Source of the DNA: Streptacidiphilus carbonis
GTDB lineage: Bacteria > Actinomycetota > Actinomycetes > Streptomycetales > Streptomycetaceae
Assembly (NCBI RefSeq): GCF_000787775.1
Contig: NZ_BBPM01000014.1
Span: forward strand, 109,480 to 162,821
DNA: 53,342 nt
Direction of reading: 5' to 3'
Part shown: in pieces, positions 48,323 through 53,342 of the stretch
Layout of the letters: each line of letters starts with the position of its first letter
Position numbering within the stretch: the stretch's first letter is position 1
Translations under genes and position numbers: made by a program
Notes under the pieces: model-generated
Seen by the model: the letters and a program-made list of their open reading frames with translations, nothing else
Told to the model about the DNA's origin: nothing
The model's database searches: none

Positions 48323-48931
48323 TCACGCTCCGGCGGGCCCTGTCCGCAGAGCGTCGACCAGCAGGTCGAGCAGTCGTCCGGTCTGCTCCCGGCTGTCGCT
48401 GCCCGCCGTGGACAGGAACACTCCGAGCAGCATGGCGGTGACGTCGTCGGGGTCGACGTCAGGGCGCAGCGAGCCCGCCTCCGCCCCGGCGCCGAGGATC
48501 GCCGCGATCGCGCCGGTGACCCGCTCCCGGGTGGACGGCGTCGCGATGCGACCGGCGGCCCAGCCGGCCCGGAGCGTGTCGACCATCCCGCGCTTCACCG
48601 CGGCGAACTGCCCGTAGCGGTCCATCCAGGCCCGCAGCGCGCGGTCGGGCGGCAGTTCTTCGAGCAGGGCGCGCGAACTGAGGGCGATGGCGTCGAGTTC
48701 GGCGGCGTAGACCGCCTCGACCAGCGCCTCCCTGGTCGGGAAGTGGCGGTAGAGCGTGCCGATGCCGACGCCGGCCTCGCGGGCGATGTCCTCCAGCGGA
48801 ACGCTGTCGTCGGCTGCGGCGAAGGCGGCCCGGGCGACGGCGACGAGCTTCTCGCGGTTGCGCCGCGCGTCCGCGCGCAGCGGGCGAGGGGGGGTCGTCG
48901 GTTCGGTCGGGGACGGGTCCGTGCCAGACAA
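48323..48931 (-). CDS. TetR-family regulator with twin operators
   Basis: 202 residues, probably from the TTG at 48931, ten bases after GGAGG; no ATG or GTG is nearby in frame. HTH (about 22-65): RRNREKLVAVARAAFAAADDSVPLEDIAREAGVGIGTLYRHFPTREALVEAV. The C-terminal domain belongs to the SACE_7040-like group by general appearance. Its start region overlaps one of two AGCGGAGG-RA-CCTCCGYT palindromes, so autoregulation and control of the divergent aldo/keto reductase are likely. Confidence 0.87.
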   Translation of the reverse strand: MSGTDPSPTEPTTPPRPLRADARRNREKLVAVARAAFAAADDSVPLEDIAREAGVGIGTLYRHFPTREALVEAVYAAELDAIALSSRALLEELPPDRALRAWMDRYGQFAAVKRGMVDTLRAGWAAGRIATPSTRERVTGAIAAILGAGAEAGSLRPDVDPDDVTAMLLGVFLSTAGSDSREQTGRLLDLLVDALRTGPAGA

Positions 48932-48933
48932 AG

Positions 48934-48947
48934 CGGAGGGACCTCCG
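48934..48947. promoter_or_regulatory. TetR operator copy 1
   Basis: CGGAGG-GA-CCTCCG, a perfect 6-bp inverted repeat, contains the ribosome-binding site of the TetR gene and sits two bases before its start codon. Copy 2 lies 35 bp away centre to centre. Confidence 0.7.
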
Positions 48948-48966
48948 TTAGTGCTACGGTCGATGG

Positions 48967-48984
48967 AGCGGAGGAACCTCCGCT
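48967..48984. promoter_or_regulatory. TetR operator copy 2
   Basis: AGCGGAGGAACCTCCGCT, a perfect palindrome with 8-bp arms and a 2-bp centre, lies between the divergent TetR and aldo/keto reductase genes. It matches copy 1 at nearly all positions, so the same dimer should bind both. Confidence 0.75.
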
Positions 48985-49017
48985 TCCGTCATCATCCCAT
49001 AGGACGGGGAGTCCGAC

Positions 49018-49992
49018 ATGCCCGCGAACACGCCCGCGAACATGCCCGTGAACACGCCAGCGAACACCGATTCCGCCGCCACGGCCCCCGGCGTTCCGCA
49101 CCCCGGCGGCCCCGGCCCCCTGGCCGGCCGCACCGTCTCCCGGATCGGCTACGGCGCCATGCAGCTGGAACGGCTGCACGGCGACCGCGCCGCGGCCGTG
49201 GCGCTGCTGCGCCGGGCCGTGGAACTCGGCGTCGACCATGTCGACACCGCCCAGTTCTACGGCGACGGCTTCGTCAACGGCCTCATCCGGGAGGCCTTTC
49301 ATCCCGAGGACGGCGTGGTGGTCGTCTCCAAGGTCGGTGCCGACCCGGACCCGGGCGGCCGGATCCCGATCCGGCTCGCTCAGCGTCCCGAGCAGCTCCG
49401 GGCAAGCGTGGAGGCCAACCTGCGCAGCCTCGGCCTCGACCGGATCCCGGTGGTGAACCTGCGCCGCGCGGACATCGGCCCCGGGCTCCGCGCCGAGGGC
49501 GACCAGTTGGTCGACCTCGACGACCAGCTCGCGGTGCTGACGGCGATGCGCGACGAGGGCAGCATCGGCGCGATCGGGCTGAGCAGCGTGACCCCGGACG
49601 CATTGCGCCGGGCCCTCCCGGTCGGCGTCGCCTGTGTGCAGAACGCCTACAGCCTGGTGTCGCGCGACGACGAGGACCTGCTCTCACTCTGCACCTCCGA
49701 GGGCATCGCCTGGGTGCCGTACTTCCCGCTCGGGGGCGCCTTCCCCGGCCTGCCGAAGGTGACGGACGAGCCCGCGGTCCAGGCCGCGGCGAAGTCCCTC
49801 GACCGCACCCCGTCGCAGATCGGCCTGGCCTGGCTGCTGCGGCACGCCCCCAACACCCTGCTCATCCCGGGCACCGCGGACGCCGGGCACCTCGAAGCCA
49901 ATGTCGCCGCGGGCGCCGTCACCTTCGACGACACGACTCTCGCCGCACTCGACTCCGTCCCGTCCCGCCCGTTCGAGCTGACCTTCGACTGA
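49018..49992 (+). CDS. Aldo/keto reductase with altered catalytic His
   Basis: 324 residues. The barrel starts about residue 38 with VSRIGYGAMQLERL; catalytic residues D76, Y81 and K105 are present (DTAQFYGDG, VVVSKVG), but the tetrad His is Asn (N147 in PVVNLRR), a change shared by a streptomycete subgroup. NADPH-binding IPGTADAGHLEANV follows. The first 20 residues are a PANT/PVNT repeat with no fold. It probably reduces a carbonyl compound and is controlled by the divergent TetR. GGGGA precedes the ATG. Confidence 0.9.
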   Translation: MPANTPANMPVNTPANTDSAATAPGVPHPGGPGPLAGRTVSRIGYGAMQLERLHGDRAAAVALLRRAVELGVDHVDTAQFYGDGFVNGLIREAFHPEDGVVVVSKVGADPDPGGRIPIRLAQRPEQLRASVEANLRSLGLDRIPVVNLRRADIGPGLRAEGDQLVDLDDQLAVLTAMRDEGSIGAIGLSSVTPDALRRALPVGVACVQNAYSLVSRDDEDLLSLCTSEGIAWVPYFPLGGAFPGLPKVTDEPAVQAAAKSLDRTPSQIGLAWLLRHAPNTLLIPGTADAGHLEANVAAGAVTFDDTTLAALDSVPSRPFELTFD

Positions 49993-50353
49993 GCGGGGTT
50001 CTCCACCGGCGGTCGCGGCCCAGCGCAAGGGCCGAGCGGGGGGCGTGCGGAAGCACGGGCGGCGGAAGGAGCGCCGGGCGTGCTTCGGTCGGGACGGGGA
50101 GCGGGGCGGTTGCGGGGAGCGACCGGGCCGGGCGGTGGCTGGGGTGCGGGGTGCCGGTGGCCGGCGGTGGTGCGGATGAGGGCATACGGTGCGTCACTTC
50201 GCACGGCCGTCAAGGGTTTTGACGCAGTGTGATGCATCGGATCCGCAGCGTAGCGAACCCCCCGCTCGGGTATGGACGGCGGCATATGCGGGACCCCTTC
50301 CGCAATGCACCGCACACACCGCACGCACCCCATCGGTCCGGCCGGAGGCCAGC
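49993..50353. other. 361-bp gap before hoxX
   Basis: The first half is very G-rich (about 50000-50170) without open reading frame support. At 50209-50223 GTCAA-GGGTT-TTGAC forms an inverted repeat whose right arm is TTGACG (50219-50224), a possible -35; no convincing -10 follows at 17-18 bp. The region near 50270-50300 (TATGGACGGCGGCATATG) is AT-richer and may be the true promoter. No RNA gene recognised. Confidence 0.4.
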
Positions 50354-52105
50354 ATGTCCCAACCCCTGCACGAGCGGCGGCTACGCATTCTCGTCCACGC
50401 CAGCGCCTTCAACAGTCTCACCCAGCGGATCACCCTGGAACTGGCCGCACTCGGCCACGACATCGCCGTGGCCCTGGCCGTCGACAGCGGCGCCGAACTG
50501 CGGGCGGCCGTCCGCAGACACGACCCCGAACTCATCGTCTGCCCCATGCTGACCAGCGTCGTACCCGAGGACGTCTGGTCCACCCGGACATGCCTGATCG
50601 TGCACCCCGGACCACCCGGGGACCGCGGCCCCTCGTCACTGGACTGGGCTCTGGGCGCGGGTCTGCGCCAGTGGGGCGTCACCGTGCTGCAGGCGGTCGC
50701 CGAGATGGACGCCGGGGACATCTGGGCCGCCGAGGCGTTCGAGATACCCCAACTCTCCGGCGGCATCAGCAAGAGCGACGTCTACCGCAACGAGCTCTCC
50801 GACGCCGCCTCCCGGGCCGTGGAGCGGGCCGTACGGCGCTTCGCCCGCGGCGGGTTCCGGCCCAGGCCGGCCCCGCACGGGGTGGCCCGGCCCTACTACC
50901 GGCAGGAGAACCGCCGCATCGACTGGCGCAGCGACACCACCGCGAGCGTGTCACGCGCCCTTCGCATCGCCGACTCCAGCCCCGGCGTCCTGGACGAGAT
51001 CGACGGACGCGGCTACTTCCTCTTCGGCGGCCAGCCCGAGGAGGGGCCGCTGCTGCCCGGCCGCACCCGGCCCGGGGCGTTCCTGGCGACCCGGGGCGGC
51101 GCGGTCTGCCGGGCCACCGTCGACGGCGCGGTCTGGCTGAGCTCGGCGCGGCCGCGGCGGCTGCCCGGAGGGCCGCCGACCGCGAAGGTACCGGCCGCTG
51201 ACGCGCTGGCCGCCCACCTGCGCGGAGTGCCCGAGCTGCCTGCCTCTCCCGTGGCGTCCTCCGGCCCCCGGCAGACCTGGAGCAGTGTGCGCTACCAGGA
51301 GCAGGGGCCGGTCGGGCTGCTGCGCTTCTCCTTCCCCGGCGGGGCGATGAGCACCGGCGACTGCCGCCGACTGCTGGCCGGCTACCGGCACGCCCTGGAC
51401 CGGCCGACCCGGGTGCTGCTGCTGGGCGCGTCCAGGGACGTGTTCTCGCACGGCATCCATCTGGGGGCGATCGAGGCCGCGCCCGACCCGGCCCGGGAGT
51501 CCTGGGCCAACATCAACGCCATGGACGACCTGGTGGAGGCGATCCTCACCACCCACGACCGGATCACCGTCGCAGCCCTCGGCGGCAATGCCGCGGCCGG
51601 CGGGCTGATGCTGGCACTCGCCGCCGACGAGGTCTGGGTGCGCGAGGGAGCTGTGCTCAACCCGCACTACCGGCTGATGGGCCTGTACGGGTCGGAGTAC
51701 TGGACCAGCACCCTGCCGCGCCGGGTCGGCCCCGACGCCGCCGAACGGCTCACCGCGGACGCCCTGCCGCTGGTCGCGGCCCAGGCGCTGCGGCTCGGCC
51801 TGGTCGACCGGGTGCTGGCCTGCACACCGCAGCGGTTCACCGAGGAGGCGTCAGCGCTGGGCCAGGAACTGGCCGGCAGTGCGGACTGGTCGCACCGGCT
51901 CGCCGCCAAGCGCCGGGCCAGGGAGCACGCCGACGCCCAGCGCCCGCTGGCCTGGTACCGCTCCGAGGAGTTGGCGCACATGTACCGCAACTTCTATGCA
52001 CCGGACGAGCCGTACCACGAACTGCGGCGGGCCTTCCTGCACAAGACCCCGCCGCGGAGCACCCCGGAGCGGCTGCGACGGGTGCGGCCGGCGGTAGCTG
52101 CCTGA
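50354..52105 (+). CDS. hoxX: Hydrogenase maturation protein HoxX/HypX
   Basis: 583 residues with two domains. The N-terminal part (about 10-260) is formyltransferase-like with HPGPPGDRGPSSLDWAL at 84-100, and a linker C-terminal formyl domain. The C-terminal part (about 320-560) is crotonase-like: FSHGIHLGAIEAA, ALGGNAAAGGLMLALAADEVW and GLYGSEYWTSTLPRRVG, the signature of HypX. Under aerobic conditions HypX makes the active-site CO of [NiFe] hydrogenase from formyl-tetrahydrofolate via formyl-CoA. GGAGG precedes ATG 50354 by five bases. No hydrogenase or hyp gene is visible here, so partners lie elsewhere or the gene has another job. Confidence 0.9.
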   Translation: MSQPLHERRLRILVHASAFNSLTQRITLELAALGHDIAVALAVDSGAELRAAVRRHDPELIVCPMLTSVVPEDVWSTRTCLIVHPGPPGDRGPSSLDWALGAGLRQWGVTVLQAVAEMDAGDIWAAEAFEIPQLSGGISKSDVYRNELSDAASRAVERAVRRFARGGFRPRPAPHGVARPYYRQENRRIDWRSDTTASVSRALRIADSSPGVLDEIDGRGYFLFGGQPEEGPLLPGRTRPGAFLATRGGAVCRATVDGAVWLSSARPRRLPGGPPTAKVPAADALAAHLRGVPELPASPVASSGPRQTWSSVRYQEQGPVGLLRFSFPGGAMSTGDCRRLLAGYRHALDRPTRVLLLGASRDVFSHGIHLGAIEAAPDPARESWANINAMDDLVEAILTTHDRITVAALGGNAAAGGLMLALAADEVWVREGAVLNPHYRLMGLYGSEYWTSTLPRRVGPDAAERLTADALPLVAAQALRLGLVDRVLACTPQRFTEEASALGQELAGSADWSHRLAAKRRAREHADAQRPLAWYRSEELAHMYRNFYAPDEPYHELRRAFLHKTPPRSTPERLRRVRPAVAA

Positions 52106-52139
52106 CAGCCGCGGTGACTGCTGATCCGATGCCGGTCGG

Positions 52140-53342
52140 TCAGACGATCGGCAGCCCGGCGTAGTTCGCTGCCAGCTCGGCCGCCGCATGCGGGGAGGAC
52201 GCGATGCGGTCGAGCTGGGACAGCTGGAGCCGGGTGTCGAAGTCGGACTGCTCGGGATCGGTGTGCAGGGTGGTGGTCATGAAGTAGGAGAAGTGCTCCG
52301 CCCGCCACACCCGGTTGAGGCACGTGTCGGAGTAGGCGTCCAGCAGTTCGGTGGAGCCGGTTCGGTGCAGCTCCGCGAACGCCTGGGCCAGCACGGTGAC
52401 GTCGGCGGCGGCGAGGTTGAGCCCCTTGGCGCCGGTCGGCGGGACGATGTGGGCGGCGTCCCCGGCCAGGAGCAGCCGACCGTGCCGCATCGGCTCGGTG
52501 ACCGAACTGCGCATGGGCAGAACGGACTTGGCGGTGATCGGCCCCCGGGCTAGCTTCCAGTCGCCGTCGGCCAGGGCGAAGCGCGCCTCCAGCTCGTCCC
52601 AGATCCGCTCGTCGGACCAGTCCGCCGGGTCGGTGCCGTTGGGCACCTGGAGGTACAGCCGGCTGACGGTGGGCGACCGCATGCTCAGCAGGGCGAAGCC
52701 GCGCGGGGAGTGGGCGTAGACCAGTTCGTCGCTGGACGGCGCCACATCGGCGAGGATGCCGAGCCAGGAATAGGGGTAGGTGCGCTCGAAGGTCTGCCGG
52801 GCATCGGCGGGTATCGCGTCCCGGACCACCCCGTGGAAGCCGTCGCAGCCGACCACGTAGTCGCAGACGAGGGTCTGCTCGACGCCCCGGTGGGTGTAGC
52901 GGACGGTGGGTTCGGCCGAGTCCGGGCCGTCGATGCCGGTCACCTGGGCCTCGAACAGCAGCGGTGCCCCGTCGGCCAGTTGCAGTGCGACCAGGTCCTT
53001 GACCACCTCGGTCTGGGCGTAGACCCACACCCGGCGGCCGCCGGTGAGGGCGGGGAAGTCGATCCGGTGCGCGCGTCCGTCGAAGCGCAGCTCGATGCCG
53101 TCGTGCGGCAGGCCCTCCCGGTCCAGCCGGTCCCCGGCACCGGACTCGCGCAGCACGTCCACGGTGCCCTGCTCCAGGATTCCGGCGCGCTGCCGCTGCT
53201 CGACATAGGCGCGGTCCCGGCTCTCCAGGACGACGCAGTCGACGCCGGCGGCGTGCAGCAGCCGGGCCAGCAGCAGACCGGCGGGGCCGGCGCCGACTAT
53301 GCCGACGGTGGTACGGGCGGGGACGGTGGTACGGGTGGGGGC
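52140..53342 (-). CDS. pobA: 4-hydroxybenzoate 3-monooxygenase (5' end outside window)
   Basis: 400 codons without a start; the frame runs out of the right edge, so only a few N-terminal residues are missing. FAD-binding GIVGAGPAGLLLARLL opens the visible part, RAGILEQGTVDVLRESGAG and REGLPHDGIELRFDGRAHRI are PobA-specific, then VVGCDGFHGVVRDAIP and LLLAGDAAHIVPPTGAKGLN. The enzyme converts 4-hydroxybenzoate to protocatechuate with NADPH and oxygen, feeding the beta-ketoadipate pathway. No pca genes or PobR regulator lie in the window; they could be beyond the edge. It converges on hoxX with a 34-bp gap. Confidence 0.95.
   Translation of the reverse strand, partial: APTRTTVPARTTVGIVGAGPAGLLLARLLHAAGVDCVVLESRDRAYVEQRQRAGILEQGTVDVLRESGAGDRLDREGLPHDGIELRFDGRAHRIDFPALTGGRRVWVYAQTEVVKDLVALQLADGAPLLFEAQVTGIDGPDSAEPTVRYTHRGVEQTLVCDYVVGCDGFHGVVRDAIPADARQTFERTYPYSWLGILADVAPSSDELVYAHSPRGFALLSMRSPTVSRLYLQVPNGTDPADWSDERIWDELEARFALADGDWKLARGPITAKSVLPMRSSVTEPMRHGRLLLAGDAAHIVPPTGAKGLNLAAADVTVLAQAFAELHRTGSTELLDAYSDTCLNRVWRAEHFSYFMTTTLHTDPEQSDFDTRLQLSQLDRIASSPHAAAELAANYAGLPIV

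Noticed and set aside
50219-50224. TTGACG as -35 for hoxX
   Set aside because: No acceptable -10 lies 16-19 bp downstream; kept only as part of an inverted repeat in the gap description.
1-53342. CRISPR arrays, transposases, integrases, attachment sites
   Set aside because: No regularly spaced repeats and no recombinase or transposase motifs were found, so I see no evidence of a mobile element in the window.

Overview
The window is a high-GC (well over 70 %) chromosomal stretch with codon bias, gene families and intergenic elements typical of Streptomycetaceae (Streptomyces, Kitasatospora or Streptacidiphilus). I recognise about 57 protein-coding genes, two of them cut by the window edges. 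There are no rRNA or tRNA genes, no CRISPR array and no insertion sequence. Many adjacent genes are coupled by 4-base ATGA or GTGA overlaps, which fixed several starts.

Layout. 1-7.5 kb: the end of an unknown gene, a stand-alone receiver protein coupled to a small HTH-like protein, a DUF6458 membrane protein, a luciferase-like monooxygenase, an alpha/beta hydrolase, an EmrB-type MFS exporter, a YetF membrane protein, a methyltransferase and an arylamine N-acetyltransferase. 7.6-8.9 kb: an auxiliary tryptophanyl-tRNA synthetase behind a complete attenuator (14-residue leader peptide with two consecutive Trp codons, antiterminator, terminator). 9-10.7 kb: gamma-glutamyltransferase. 10.8-15.6 kb: a tightly overlapped five-gene operon, transcribed leftward, encoding a WXG100-like secretion protein, a deaminase toxin, a SUKH-4 immunity protein, a SUKH-4/deaminase fusion and a P-loop/WD40 protein. 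This is the strongest candidate for a poorly described system here. 15.7-19 kb: GH65 glycoside phosphorylase coupled to a HAD phosphatase/beta-phosphoglucomutase. 19-23 kb: a secreted HtrA-like protease, an ABC-2-like permease with a divergent MarR regulator, a membrane protein and a Nudix hydrolase. 23.3-28.6 kb: GH36 alpha-galactosidase, a DUF2470 gene under a near-consensus iron box, a ChaA-type antiporter, a small zinc-motif membrane protein and a lysozyme-like protein. 28.7-30.2 kb: cobF-cobK of aerobic cobalamin synthesis. 30.3-37 kb: a lipoprotein, an F420-type reductase, a PrmC/HemK-like methyltransferase, hrpB helicase, a PfkB kinase and a TetR regulator. 37.5-43.5 kb: two SDR enzymes, DUF2277, an aminoglycoside-phosphotransferase-like kinase, a WYL regulator that overlaps an MFS transporter tail to tail over 355 bp, and a PlsC acyltransferase. 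43.5-48.2 kb: an operon of ABC ATPase, permease, histidine kinase, NarL-type regulator and methyltransferase. 48.3-53.3 kb: a TetR regulator with duplicated palindromic operators, a divergent aldo/keto reductase, an isolated hoxX (hydrogenase CO-ligand maturation) and a 5'-truncated pobA.

Three long hairpins sharing one core sequence sit only between converging genes and probably act as bidirectional terminators. Well-formed palindromes lie in front of several transporter, oxidoreductase and regulator genes, so much of the region looks like locally regulated accessory metabolism and stress functions. All functions are read from sequence motifs without database searches.
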